From Aquitalea aquatilis (GTDB lineage: Bacteria; Pseudomonadota; Gammaproteobacteria; Burkholderiales; Chromobacteriaceae), in the NCBI RefSeq assembly GCF_005155025.1, contig NZ_CP039731.1, positions 124,001-188,000 of the forward strand: a stretch of DNA of 64,000 nt, written 5' to 3'. The position numbers and the translations under genes are program-made. The notes beneath the pieces are model-generated. The model was given only the letters and a program-made list of their open reading frames with translations, was not told the origin of the DNA and did not search any database. Below are positions 8,122-16,871 of the stretch, piece after piece. Every line of letters begins with the position of its first letter. Position 1 is the stretch's first letter.

Positions 8122-8860
8122 AGCACGCTGGCAGGCAGAGCTGCTGGAGCTGATTGCCGATACCGAGCAGCAGCCGCATGCCGCACTGGGCCTGAGCCCG
8201 GCCGGACTGGCGGTCTACCGCAACAACTACCGCGTCGGCCTGATCGAAACCCTGAATCTGATCTACCCGGTAACCCGGCAGATCGTCGGGGAAGAATTCA
8301 TGACCGGACTGGCGCGTGAATACAGCAAGCGCTATGCCTCGCACTCGGGCAATCTGCACCGCTATGGCGGCAGCTTTGGTGATTTCCTGCAAGACTTCCC
8401 ACCGGCGCAGGCGCTGCCTTACCTGGCCGATGTCGCCCGGCTGGAATGGGCGGTACACCGCAGCTATTACGCTATCGACCAGACCCCGCTGGTGGCATCG
8501 GCACTGAGCGGCATCAACCCGGAACAATTCGGCCAGCTGCGCTTTGGCGTGAGCGACAGCAGCCGGGCGCTGTCGTCCCCCTGGCCGGTGGTCTCCATCT
8601 GGCAGGGACACCAGACTGGCCAGCAACTGAATGTTGACATGGCATCCGGCGGCGAGCAGGCACTGGTCAGCCGCCACGCCGGCAAGGTCAGCGTACAGGC
8701 GCAAACAGCCGGCATGGCGGCCTTGCTACTGACCCTGCAGGATGGACAGTCACTGGGCGAGGCTGCCGGGCAGGCCTTGTCGGCACAGGATGATTTCGAC
8801 CTGCAAGCCGGCTTGGCGCAGTTATTCGCCGACGGCCTGCTCAGCCACTACCAACTCTAA
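8111..8860 (+). CDS. bufC: DUF2063 protein, bufferin maturation partner BufC
   Basis: A 249-residue protein with the N-terminal DUF2063 domain. Its signature GLAVYRNNYRVGLIETL is followed by YPVTRQIVGEEF and a region of LPYLADVARLEWA type. Members are always found with DUF692 enzymes and are thought to bind or present the precursor to the oxidase. Translation starts inside the end of bufB (ATG 8111, 11-base overlap), with GGAG upstream. The older label 'putative DNA-binding domain' for this family is not supported by the operon context. Confidence 0.9.
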   Translation: MTPEARWQAELLELIADTEQQPHAALGLSPAGLAVYRNNYRVGLIETLNLIYPVTRQIVGEEFMTGLAREYSKRYASHSGNLHRYGGSFGDFLQDFPPAQALPYLADVARLEWAVHRSYYAIDQTPLVASALSGINPEQFGQLRFGVSDSSRALSSPWPVVSIWQGHQTGQQLNVDMASGGEQALVSRHAGKVSVQAQTAGMAALLLTLQDGQSLGEAAGQALSAQDDFDLQAGLAQLFADGLLSHYQL

Positions 8861-8930
8861 GACCAGGCTTGTCCACCATCCGCCACCACGGCGGAGGGGC
8901 GCGGCTTGCCCACTTCACGGGAGACCGACC

Positions 8931-9398
8931 ATGCAAGTTCTCAGACAAAAACTGCTGCCGCTGCAGCGGCTGTTCGACCAGGCCAGTCACTCTGCCCGCC
9001 CGCTGGTGCTGCTGCTGTTCCGGCTGTGGGTGGCAAATGTATTTTTCAAGTCCGGCCTCACCAAGCTGGACGACTGGGACACCACGGTCTTGCTGTTTAC
9101 CGAGGAATACCACGTCCCGCTACTGCCGCCGGTACTGGCGGCGCTGATGGGCACTTTTGGCGAAACGGTGTTCTCCAGCCTGCTGGTCGCCGGCCTGTTT
9201 GGCCGCTTTGCCGCCGCCGGGCTATTCGTGGTCAACCTGATGGCCGTCATCAGCTACCCCGGTCTCACCGACATCACCCGCCAGTTCCACTACTACTGGG
9301 GCATGTTGCTGCTGGCACTGTTCGCCTTCGGCCCCGGCTGCCTGTCGCTGGATGCGGCCTGGCGAAGCTGGCGCGGCAAGGGTCGCCAATTGGGCTGA
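8931..9398 (+). CDS. DoxX family membrane protein
   Basis: A 155-residue inner-membrane protein with four predicted helices in the DoxX arrangement. It has the family-typical ANVFFKSGLTKL stretch, and FGETVFSSLLVAGLFGRFAA forms a helix pair. DoxX genes are regular last members of bufferin operons, where their role is unknown; they may handle redox equivalents for the modified peptides. It lies 70 bases after bufC on the same strand. ATG 8931 is preceded by GGGAG, and the long upstream open frame overlapping bufC is a reading-frame artefact. Confidence 0.85.
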   Translation: MQVLRQKLLPLQRLFDQASHSARPLVLLLFRLWVANVFFKSGLTKLDDWDTTVLLFTEEYHVPLLPPVLAALMGTFGETVFSSLLVAGLFGRFAAAGLFVVNLMAVISYPGLTDITRQFHYYWGMLLLALFAFGPGCLSLDAAWRSWRGKGRQLG

Positions 9399-9536
9399 AA
9401 ACTGACGGCCTGAAAACTGACGACATTGGCGACGCTGTGCAGACAGCGCCCCGGCCGGCTCGGGCGCACGGACATTCCGACAGACTGCCCGGCAGTGGCA
9501 TAATGGCGTATTGCCCAACTCCACATCCGCCCGCCC

Positions 9537-10379
9537 ATGTCTCTTACCCTCGTCATCCAGTCCCCCCGTCTCGACAGCAAGGAACTGCAGGAACTGGCCG
9601 CACTGGCCGGTGCCAGCAGCGTCAGCCAGCCCACGCTGGAATCTGCCCGGATGGAACAGGCCGACCCGGCCAGCCGTGACGCCATCAGCGCCTGCTGCCA
9701 GGCACTGGGCTACGACTTCGCCTTTGTCGACGGCAAGCTGCAACTGGCTGACTTTGGCCTGTTGGTGTCCGATATGGACTCCACCCTGATCACCATCGAG
9801 TGCATCGACGAAATCGCCGACATGCAGGGCATCAAGCCACAGGTGGCAGCCATTACCGAGCGCTCGATGCGCGGCGAGCTGGACTTCTCCGCCTCGCTGC
9901 GCGAACGGGTGAGCCTGCTGGCAGGCCTGCCGGAAAGCGCGCTGGAAAAGGTCTATCAAGAACGCCTGCAACTGAGCCCCGGCGCCGAGCAGCTGCTGGC
10001 CAGCTGCAAGCAGCATGGCATCCGCTTCATGCTGGTTTCCGGCGGTTTCACCTTCTTTACCGAAAGACTCAAGCAGCAACTGGGGCTGGACTATGCCTAT
10101 GCCAACCAGCTGGAAGTGGTGGATGGCAAGCTGACCGGCCGCGTGGTGGGCGAGATTGTCGATGCCGCCGCCAAGCAGCGCCTGCTGATCGAAAAACGCG
10201 AACAACTGGGCTTGCGCCCGGACCAGGTCATCGCCATGGGCGATGGTGCCAACGACCTGCTGATGCTGGGTGAAGCCGGCGTCGGCATTGCCTACCGTGC
10301 CAAACCGGTGGTACAGGCCCAGGCCAATGTCGCCATCAATGTCATGGGGCTGGACGGCGTCAGCAGACTGTTCGCCTGA
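9537..10379 (+). CDS. serB: Phosphoserine phosphatase SerB
   Basis: HAD-superfamily phosphatase for the last step of serine synthesis, 280 residues. The nucleophile loop SDMDST contains Asp79 and Asp81. The later HAD motifs are VSGGFTFF and GDGANDL. The N-terminal 70 residues form the shorter ACT-like regulatory part seen in beta-proteobacterial SerB. A PilZ-like gene starts 23 bases downstream, probably in the same transcript. The 138 bases upstream hold a tandem direct repeat of TGAAAACTGACG at 9396-9423 and a small hairpin without a T run. Confidence 0.94.
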   Translation: MSLTLVIQSPRLDSKELQELAALAGASSVSQPTLESARMEQADPASRDAISACCQALGYDFAFVDGKLQLADFGLLVSDMDSTLITIECIDEIADMQGIKPQVAAITERSMRGELDFSASLRERVSLLAGLPESALEKVYQERLQLSPGAEQLLASCKQHGIRFMLVSGGFTFFTERLKQQLGLDYAYANQLEVVDGKLTGRVVGEIVDAAAKQRLLIEKREQLGLRPDQVIAMGDGANDLLMLGEAGVGIAYRAKPVVQAQANVAINVMGLDGVSRLFA

Positions 10380-10402
10380 TTGCCCATTCCGAGGAGAGCG
10401 TC

Positions 10403-10915
10403 ATGAGCCCGCTGCCACAGCTGGACAGTGCCAGTTTCGATGCCATGTTGCCGCTGAGCGTGCACTTGCTCAGCGAAGAGCAGTGCTCGCCGGCGCGCCA
10501 GCGCGAAACCCGGCTGGCGCTGCGGGTGCTGGCCGCCCCCAGCGAAACACCGGAAGAACCCGATCCGATGCTGGTACGGCTGGAAGCCAAGCTGGATCTG
10601 GCGCTGGAAATCTCGCTGCTTGGGCATCACCCGGACCGCCCGCCGCTGACCCGCTGCCGGCTGGGGCTGGACAGCATTGCCTGGCTATCCGACCACCCGT
10701 GGCGGGTGGGCGACACGGTGCAGATTGCGCTGTCGCCCAATGCGGATTCGGCGCTGATGCTGTTCATGGCCGCGCGTATCGAAGCCCAGTGCCCGACGCC
10801 GGACGAGGCCTATGCCATTACCGCCCGCCTGCAACCACCGCCGGACGAGCAAACCGGCCCGCTGTGGGAGCGCTGGGTTTTCCGCCGCCACCGCCGCGCC
10901 ATCCTGGAGCGCTGA
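10403..10915 (+). CDS. Atypical PilZ-like domain protein
   Basis: A 170-residue soluble protein resembling the atypical PilZ-type proteins of beta- and gamma-proteobacteria. The central stretch MLVRLEAKLDLALEISLLG and a C-terminal beta-rich region with W-x-R-W-V-F-R-R-H-R-R fit that group. The canonical c-di-GMP motifs RxxxR and DxSxxG are not evident, so nucleotide binding is doubtful. An AGGAGAG site lies before the ATG, close behind serB. The next gene encodes a PAS protein with a ruined GGDEF site, which makes a signalling theme plausible but unproven. Confidence 0.6.
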   Translation: MSPLPQLDSASFDAMLPLSVHLLSEEQCSPARQRETRLALRVLAAPSETPEEPDPMLVRLEAKLDLALEISLLGHHPDRPPLTRCRLGLDSIAWLSDHPWRVGDTVQIALSPNADSALMLFMAARIEAQCPTPDEAYAITARLQPPPDEQTGPLWERWVFRRHRRAILER

Positions 10916-11018
10916 TACCCGGCCGGCCCCGGCTGCCGTCTTCAGGTGAAATCCTCCGCCCGCTGGCTTAGACTGAAAACATCAGGCATTCAACTGCCTT
11001 TCAGCCCAGGTATGCCCC

Positions 11019-11954
11019 ATGGCCAGCTTCCCCTCTTTCCAGTCGCTGATCGACACCGTGCAAGGTGCCCTGCTGTTGGCACAGCCTGCCAGCGGCCGCA
11101 TCATCAGCGCCAATCAGCTGGCGGCCATCCTGCTGGCCACCCCGCATGACGAGTTACTGGGCCGCGATTTCGTCCAGTATCTGCAACACCCGGCCGATGC
11201 CGCCGAGCTCAAGTCCCTGCTGGCCAGCAACAGCATGGTCTATAACCGGCGACTGCAAATGAAAACCGCCACCGGCCGGCATTTCGAGGTGCAGCTATCG
11301 CTGCGTGAAGTGATGCTGGATGACAGCGCCACGCTGGTGATCAGCTTCAGTGACCGTACCGAAAGTCAGCTGATGAGCCAATTGCTCAATTTCGAACACC
11401 AACTGGTGGAACGCTCGCTCAATCTGGTGAAAAGCATGAAGCACGAACAGCAAACCAGCCACGATGACGACCAGCTCACCGGCGTGGTGGGCATGCCGCA
11501 ACTGCTTAGCGGAGCGCATGCCGAAACCGGGCGCATCCGCCGCTATGGCGGCGACCTGTCAGGTATGGCCGTGCAGCTGATCAATATCCCACAGCTGATT
11601 CCGCAGCAGGACAATGGCTCGGCACGCCGTCATCTGCTGCGGCTGGCCGGCAGCCTGTGCGTACAGAGCACGCGCGACAGCGATCTGGTGGCACGCCAGG
11701 AAGATGATGTTTTTCTGGTACTGATGCCCAATACCAGTCTGGAAGGCGCCCACGAGCTGGGCCGCCGGCTGCTGCACTCGCTGGGGCAGCTCACCTATAT
11801 TCATCTGGGACAGGAAGAAAAGGCCCAGGCCTGCATCGGCATCAGTGCGTTGCGGCTGGAAGAAAACTCGCCCAATGCCATGCTGGATCGTCTGCAGGGC
11901 GCGCTGAGCCTGGCGCGGATCGCCGGAGCCAACCAGATCCATCGCCAGGCCTGA
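11019..11954 (+). CDS. PAS domain protein with degenerate GGDEF domain
   Basis: A 311-residue cytoplasmic protein. Residues 1-115 form a PAS domain (ASGRIISANQ, then a LLGRDF stretch). A helical linker spans about 115-145, and residues 150-311 have the layout of a diguanylate cyclase domain starting with DQLTGV. Where GGDEF should stand the protein has QEDDV (227-231), so cyclase activity is very unlikely. It could serve as a sensor or binding partner. No transmembrane segment is visible. It is monocistronic, 103 bases after the PilZ-like gene. Confidence 0.75.
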   Translation: MASFPSFQSLIDTVQGALLLAQPASGRIISANQLAAILLATPHDELLGRDFVQYLQHPADAAELKSLLASNSMVYNRRLQMKTATGRHFEVQLSLREVMLDDSATLVISFSDRTESQLMSQLLNFEHQLVERSLNLVKSMKHEQQTSHDDDQLTGVVGMPQLLSGAHAETGRIRRYGGDLSGMAVQLINIPQLIPQQDNGSARRHLLRLAGSLCVQSTRDSDLVARQEDDVFLVLMPNTSLEGAHELGRRLLHSLGQLTYIHLGQEEKAQACIGISALRLEENSPNAMLDRLQGALSLARIAGANQIHRQA

Positions 11955-11960
11955 ACAGGC

Positions 11961-12593
11961 TCAGCTACGACCCTGGCGGGCCAGATGCACGGCCATCACC
12001 GCCAGCACGCCGCCCATCAGCCAGCGCTGCAAGCGCAAAAACAGCGGGCGACCGCCAAGAAAGCGCGCCATGCCGCCGGCCAGCAACACCAGCACCGCAT
12101 TGACCAGCAGGCTGATGGCAATCTGGGTAAAGCCCAGCCACAGCGACTGCCCCAGCACGCTACCCTGCGCGGTATCGATGAACTGCGGCAGCAGCGACAG
12201 ATACATCACCGCCACCTTGGGGTTCAGCAGATTGGTCAGCATGCCCATGGCAAACAGCTTGCGCGGGCTGTCTGCAGCCAGCTGGCGTACTTCGAAAGGC
12301 GAGCGGCCACCCGGCCGGAGCGCCTGCCAGGCCAGATACAGCAGATAGCCCGCCCCGGCCAGCCGCAGCGCATCGTAAGCCAGCGGTACCGCCAGCAACA
12401 GCGCGCTGATGCCCAAAGCGGCGCACAGCATGTAGCAGAGAAAACCCGCAGCGACACCCGCCAGCGAAATCAGGCCGGCGCGCCGCCCCTGACAGATGGA
12501 GCGCGACAACAGATAGGCCATATTAGGGCCTGGTGTCAGCACCATACCCAGCGCCAGCAGGGCAAAGGTCAACCAGTGTAGGGACTGTGGCAT
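11961..12593 (-). CDS. LysE/RhtB family amino acid exporter
   Basis: A 210-residue inner-membrane transporter with about six hydrophobic segments. The N-terminal TPGPNMAYLLSRS motif defines the LysE/RhtB family, and LTNLLNPKVAVMYLSLLPQF is the second family hallmark. Family members export amino acids such as homoserine, threonine or lysine, or related compounds; the substrate here is open. It begins 27 bases downstream of mpl on the same strand, so it is probably co-transcribed. Confidence 0.85.
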   Translation of the reverse strand: MPQSLHWLTFALLALGMVLTPGPNMAYLLSRSICQGRRAGLISLAGVAAGFLCYMLCAALGISALLLAVPLAYDALRLAGAGYLLYLAWQALRPGGRSPFEVRQLAADSPRKLFAMGMLTNLLNPKVAVMYLSLLPQFIDTAQGSVLGQSLWLGFTQIAISLLVNAVLVLLAGGMARFLGGRPLFLRLQRWLMGGVLAVMAVHLARQGRS

Positions 12594-12620
12594 GGCGGGC
12601 TTTCCTGAGTGAACGGACTT

Positions 12621-14006
12621 TCAGTCTGCCTGAGCAGCAGCCAACCCATCCAGCAGTTTCTGATGAATGCCACCGAAACCGCCATTACTCATCACCAGAA
12701 TATGGTCACCCGCGCGGGCTTCCTGCAGGATGGCGGCAATCAGCCCATCCATTTGATCGAAAGTAACGGCCTTGTCGCCCATGCCCTGTAGCGCCTCGGC
12801 CGGGCTCCAGTTCAGGCCCGCCGCCGAGCAGAACACCCGGTCGGCCAGTGCCAGCGAGCCGGGCAAGGCGTCTTTCATCGTGCCCAGCTTCATGGTGTTG
12901 GAACGTGGTTCCAGTACCGCCAGAATGCGTGCGCTGCCCACATGGCGGCGCAAGCCCTCCAGCGTGGTGGCGATGGCGGTGGGATGGTGGGCAAAGTCGT
13001 CATACACGGTGACGCCGGCCACCTTGCCGCGCACTTCCATGCGCCGTTTTACATTGTCAAAGCGCGCCAGGGCAGCGATGGCATCGCGCACCGCCACACC
13101 GGCATGGCGAGCGGCGGCAATGGCGGCCACGGCATTGAGCCGGTTGTGCTCGCCCATCAGCGCCCACTCCACCCGACCCTGCGACTGGCCATTCAGCAGG
13201 ACATCGAAATGACCGGCCGCATCCGGCTCGCCGGCCTGCCAGCCACTGGCGACGCCAAACGGCTCCACCGGGGTCCAGCAGCCACGCTCCAGCACCCGCG
13301 TGAGACTGGCTTCGCGGCCATTGCTGACAATCAGCCCCTGCGCCGGAATGGTGCGCACCAAGTGGTGGAACTGGGTTTCGATGGCCGCCAGATCAGGGAA
13401 AATATCGGCGTGGTCGTATTCCAGATTGTTCAGGATGGCGGTACGCGGGCGGTAATGGACGAACTTGGAACGCTTGTCGAAGAATGCCGTGTCGTATTCA
13501 TCGGCCTCGATCACGAAGAAGGGGCTGATGCTGGCGGCGTCCTGCACCGGCCGGCCTGGCAGGCGGGCAGATACGCCAAAGTTCTGCGGAATGCCGCCAA
13601 TCAGGAAACCCGGCGCCAGGCCGGCGTCTTCCAGAATCCACGCCAGCATGGAGCTGGTGGTGGTCTTGCCATGGGTGCCAGCCACTGCCAGCACCCACTT
13701 GTCCTGCAATACATTCTCGGCCAGCCACTGCGGCCCGGAAATATAAGGCAGGCCGCGATTGAGGATGGCCTCCATCAATTCTTTGCCACGCGTCACCACA
13801 TTGCCTATCACATACACATCGGCCCCCAGCTCCAGCTGCTCGGCACCAAAACCCTGGGTCAGGGTAATGCCCATGGCCTCCAGCTGGGTGCTCATCGGGG
13901 GATAGACGTTGGCATCACAACCGGTAACGGTGTGACCGGCCTGCTTGGCAATGGCAGCAATGCCGCCCATGAAGGTGCCGCAAATGCCCAGGATATGAAT
14001 GTGCAT
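12621..14006 (-). CDS. mpl: UDP-N-acetylmuramate:L-Ala-gamma-D-Glu-meso-DAP ligase Mpl
   Basis: Murein-recycling ligase that joins the recovered tripeptide to UDP-MurNAc, 461 residues. It begins MHIHILGICGTFMGG, a standard Mpl start, and contains the Mur-ligase ATP loop GTHGKTTTSSM and the later ARILAVLEPRSNTMKLG block. ATG 14006 replaces a longer open frame that adds 19 residues without homology. It lies divergent from the esterase gene across 145 bases and leads into the LysE-type gene. Confidence 0.94.
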   Translation of the reverse strand: MHIHILGICGTFMGGIAAIAKQAGHTVTGCDANVYPPMSTQLEAMGITLTQGFGAEQLELGADVYVIGNVVTRGKELMEAILNRGLPYISGPQWLAENVLQDKWVLAVAGTHGKTTTSSMLAWILEDAGLAPGFLIGGIPQNFGVSARLPGRPVQDAASISPFFVIEADEYDTAFFDKRSKFVHYRPRTAILNNLEYDHADIFPDLAAIETQFHHLVRTIPAQGLIVSNGREASLTRVLERGCWTPVEPFGVASGWQAGEPDAAGHFDVLLNGQSQGRVEWALMGEHNRLNAVAAIAAARHAGVAVRDAIAALARFDNVKRRMEVRGKVAGVTVYDDFAHHPTAIATTLEGLRRHVGSARILAVLEPRSNTMKLGTMKDALPGSLALADRVFCSAAGLNWSPAEALQGMGDKAVTFDQMDGLIAAILQEARAGDHILVMSNGGFGGIHQKLLDGLAAAQAD

Positions 14007-14151
14007 GACAGTAAATGCTGTGTTGACCGCGAGGGGGCTATTATAACGCCGCCTTGGCCGCATAATTCACTTGTTCGCACGCGGCAGACACCGCGGCACA
14101 CTGCACTCAATCACCGTGAGCAGCTAGCGCTGCCCCATCAGGAGAATCACC

Positions 14152-14838
14152 ATGACCCACGATATCGTCATCCAGCGCCCCGACCAGCCACAGCAACTGA
14201 TGCTGTTGTTTCATGGCGTGGGGGCAACGCCGGACAGCATGCAGCAAGTGGGCCAGTATCTGGCCAAGGGCTTTCCGCAGGCGCTGATTGTCAGCGTGGC
14301 CGGCAGCCACGCCAGTGATCTGGGCCAGGGTTTTCAGTGGTTTTCGGTACAGGGCATCACCGAAGAAAATCGCCTGGAACGGGTAGCCGCAGCCCTGCCC
14401 GACTTTTTCGCTGCGGTAACACGCTGGCAACAGGACAGCGGCCTGGGCCATGCAGCCACCGCACTGGTGGGTTTCAGCCAGGGTGCCATCATGGCGCTGG
14501 AAGCCGCAGCAGCCAAGCCGGAACTGGCCGGCCGCGTGCTGGCTTTCAGCGGGCGCTTTGCCAGCCTGCCGACGGCACCCCTGGCACAAACCACGGTGCA
14601 CCTGTTCCACGGCAAGGCCGATCCGGTGATTCCCTACCAGCACAGTATTCAGGCGGCCGAGCATCTGATCGCGCTGGGCAGCGATGTCACCGCCGAGATC
14701 GAACCCTTTGTCGGCCACCACATCCATGAAGACTTGCTGGAGAAGGCGCTGGAATATCTGCAATCACATATTCCCCGCCATGTCTGGGACGAGGCCATGA
14801 GCGCCAGCCCGGAGCAGGCGGCCATCAAGCCCAAGTAA
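14152..14838 (+). CDS. ypfH: Alpha/beta-hydrolase YpfH-like esterase
   Basis: A 228-residue alpha/beta hydrolase close to E. coli YpfH, a carboxylesterase of the phospholipase/carboxylesterase family. The nucleophile elbow is GFSQG. The acid and His follow in HGKADPVIPY and VGHHIHEDLL. LFHGVGATPDSM is the oxyanion-side motif. An AGGAG site is present. It is single-gene, ends at a strong terminator and converges on the antiporter gene. Confidence 0.88.
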   Translation: MTHDIVIQRPDQPQQLMLLFHGVGATPDSMQQVGQYLAKGFPQALIVSVAGSHASDLGQGFQWFSVQGITEENRLERVAAALPDFFAAVTRWQQDSGLGHAATALVGFSQGAIMALEAAAAKPELAGRVLAFSGRFASLPTAPLAQTTVHLFHGKADPVIPYQHSIQAAEHLIALGSDVTAEIEPFVGHHIHEDLLEKALEYLQSHIPRHVWDEAMSASPEQAAIKPK

Positions 14839-14867
14839 GCAAGCAAACCCACGCAATATGACAGCAG

Positions 14868-14901
14868 CGGCGCGCCCCCGGAACGGAGGCGCGCCGTTTT
14901 T
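14868..14901 (+). terminator. Rho-independent terminator after ypfH
   Basis: A nine-base perfect stem CGGCGCGCC/GGCGCGCCG with an 11-base loop and five T follows the stop by 29 bases. Confidence 0.88.
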
Positions 14902-14904
14902 GCA

Positions 14905-16308
14905 TCAGAAGAACACCCAGGTCAGCAAAGCAAACAGGGGCAGCAGCACACTGATGGACCACAGCATATAGGCAAAGAAACTGGGCATGGCCACGCCACG
15001 CTGCTCGGCAATGGCCTTCACCATGAAGTTGGGGGCATTACCGATATAGGTATTGGCACCCATGAATACCGCACCCATGGAAATAGCCAACAGCGTCTGC
15101 GCCAACGGCCCCATCAGCGTGCTGGCATCGCCATCGGCCAGATTGAAAAACACCAGATAGGTTGGCGCATTGTCCAGAAAACTGGACAGCAGGCCGGTCA
15201 TCCAGAAATACATGGCATTCACCGGCTGGCCATCGGCACCCGATACCGTATGCACCAGTGCGGCCAGTTGGCCTGCGGTGCCCGCACGCAAGATGGCAAT
15301 GGCCGGCGCGATGGTGACAAAGATGCCGGCAAACAGCTTGCCCACTTCCAGAATCGGGCCCCAGTTGAATTCATTGCCCGCCCGCACCTGCTTGGGCGTG
15401 ATCCACAGGGAGACGATGGTCAGTAGCAGCAACAGGCCGTCGCGCACCAGATTCTGCAATTCGGCGTGTACGCCAGCCAGCTCGAAATGCACAGCGGGCT
15501 GCCAGAAACCGGACAACAATACCGCGCCCACCACACCGGCCAGCAGCAGGAAATTGACCTTGCCGAACAAGCGCAGGGGCTGATCGCGATGCGGCTTCAA
15601 TTCCTCGTCCTCACGGCGGTAGAAATAGCTGTCCACCACATAGAACACCAGCAGCAACAAGGCTGCCAGCAGCGCCACCGGCAGCAGCATGTGCTGGAAG
15701 GTCCAGCCGAAGGTCACCCCTTTGAGAAAGCCCAGAAACAGCGGCGGGTCGCCCAGCGGCGTCAGGCCACCGCCGACATTGGCCACCAGAAAGATGAAGA
15801 ACACCACCACATGCACCCGGTGCTGGCGGTTGTCGTTGGCCTTGAGCAAGGGCCGGATCAGCAGCATGGCCGCCCCGGTGGTGCCCATGATGGAGGCCAG
15901 CGCCGTGCCGATGGCCAGAATACTGGTATTGACCTTGGGTGAGCCATGCAGGCTGCCCTCCACCAGAATGCCGCCAGACACGGTATACAGCGCCAGCAGC
16001 AGCATGATGAAGGGGATGTATTCGGTAATCAGCGCGTGCACGATCAGGCTGAGCGTGCTGCCGGCCCCGAAGCTGAAGGTAAACGGCAGCAGGAACAGCA
16101 CCGTCCACAGCGCGGTGATCTTGCCGAAATGATGATGCCAGAATGCCGGTGCAAAAATCGGAAACAAGGCAATGGACAGCAGGATGCCGGCAAAGGGAAT
16201 GATCCAGGCCAGGCTCAGGCTTGCTCCGTCCAGGTCGGCCGCCTGTGCCAGCGCAGGCAGGAACAGACAGCCGAGCATGGCCGCCAGCTTGCACAGTGTG
16301 GTGCGCAT
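14905..16308 (-). CDS. Sodium:proton antiporter of the NhaD/ArsB superfamily
   Basis: A 467-residue polytopic membrane protein that starts with a cleavable-looking hydrophobic segment ending A-Q-A. Conserved patches include GGGLTPLGDPPLFLGF (around residue 190) and FLDNAPTYLVFFNLA (around 380), the paired membrane-re-entrant motifs of ion-transporter superfamily antiporters. The probable role is Na+/H+ exchange for pH and salt homeostasis. It is monocistronic: the terminator of the upstream glyoxalase gene separates the two. Confidence 0.82.
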   Translation of the reverse strand: MRTTLCKLAAMLGCLFLPALAQAADLDGASLSLAWIIPFAGILLSIALFPIFAPAFWHHHFGKITALWTVLFLLPFTFSFGAGSTLSLIVHALITEYIPFIMLLLALYTVSGGILVEGSLHGSPKVNTSILAIGTALASIMGTTGAAMLLIRPLLKANDNRQHRVHVVVFFIFLVANVGGGLTPLGDPPLFLGFLKGVTFGWTFQHMLLPVALLAALLLLVFYVVDSYFYRREDEELKPHRDQPLRLFGKVNFLLLAGVVGAVLLSGFWQPAVHFELAGVHAELQNLVRDGLLLLLTIVSLWITPKQVRAGNEFNWGPILEVGKLFAGIFVTIAPAIAILRAGTAGQLAALVHTVSGADGQPVNAMYFWMTGLLSSFLDNAPTYLVFFNLADGDASTLMGPLAQTLLAISMGAVFMGANTYIGNAPNFMVKAIAEQRGVAMPSFFAYMLWSISVLLPLFALLTWVFF

Positions 16309-16352
16309 TGATTCTCCTGGTAAGGCGTCAGCCTGATGGCGACGCCGGCATG

Positions 16353-16381
16353 AAAAAAGGCTGGCAGTCTGGCTGCCAGCC
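16353..16381 (-). terminator. Rho-independent terminator after gloA
   Basis: Read on the minus strand, GGCTGGCAG and CTGCCAGCC pair perfectly over nine bases around a five-base loop, and six T follow. It lies between the gloA stop and the antiporter start. Confidence 0.88.
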
Positions 16382-16429
16382 TCTGCAGTGTTGCACCGCC
16401 GCTTGCTGAGGGCCGGTGCGCGGGCTCGC

Positions 16430-16819
16430 TTACAGGCTGCCCTTCTGAATGAACTCGATCTTATAGCCGTCCGGGTCTTCCACGAAAGCGATCACGGTAG
16501 TGCCATGTTTCATCGGACCAGCCTCGCGTACCACCTTGCCACCCTTGGCACGTACGGCATCACAAGCCTGATAGGCATCGGCCACACCAATGGCGATATG
16601 GCCATAGGCATTGCCCAGTTCGTAACTTTCGGTATCCCAGTTGTGCGTCAGCTCCAGCACGGTATGGTCGGCTTCATCACCGTAGCCGACAAAAGCCAGG
16701 GTAAAACGGCCTTCCGGATAATCCTGGCGGCGCAGCAGGCGCATGCCCAGTACTTCCTGATAAAAGGCCAGCGAACGTTCCAGATTGCCGACGCGCAGCA
16801 TGGTGTGCAGAAATTGCAT
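16430..16819 (-). CDS. gloA: Lactoylglutathione lyase (glyoxalase I)
   Basis: Converts the methylglyoxal-glutathione hemithioacetal to S-lactoylglutathione. The 129-residue VOC-fold protein has all four metal ligands at the E. coli positions: His5, Glu56, His74 and Glu122. That makes it the short nickel/cobalt-type enzyme. An AGGAGT site precedes the ATG. It is a single gene bounded downstream by a terminator. Confidence 0.95.
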   Translation of the reverse strand: MQFLHTMLRVGNLERSLAFYQEVLGMRLLRRQDYPEGRFTLAFVGYGDEADHTVLELTHNWDTESYELGNAYGHIAIGVADAYQACDAVRAKGGKVVREAGPMKHGTTVIAFVEDPDGYKIEFIQKGSL

Positions 16820-16871
16820 GGTATGACTCCTGTATCGGGTAAACCGCCTGCGCTCAAAAGCGGGCAGGCGA

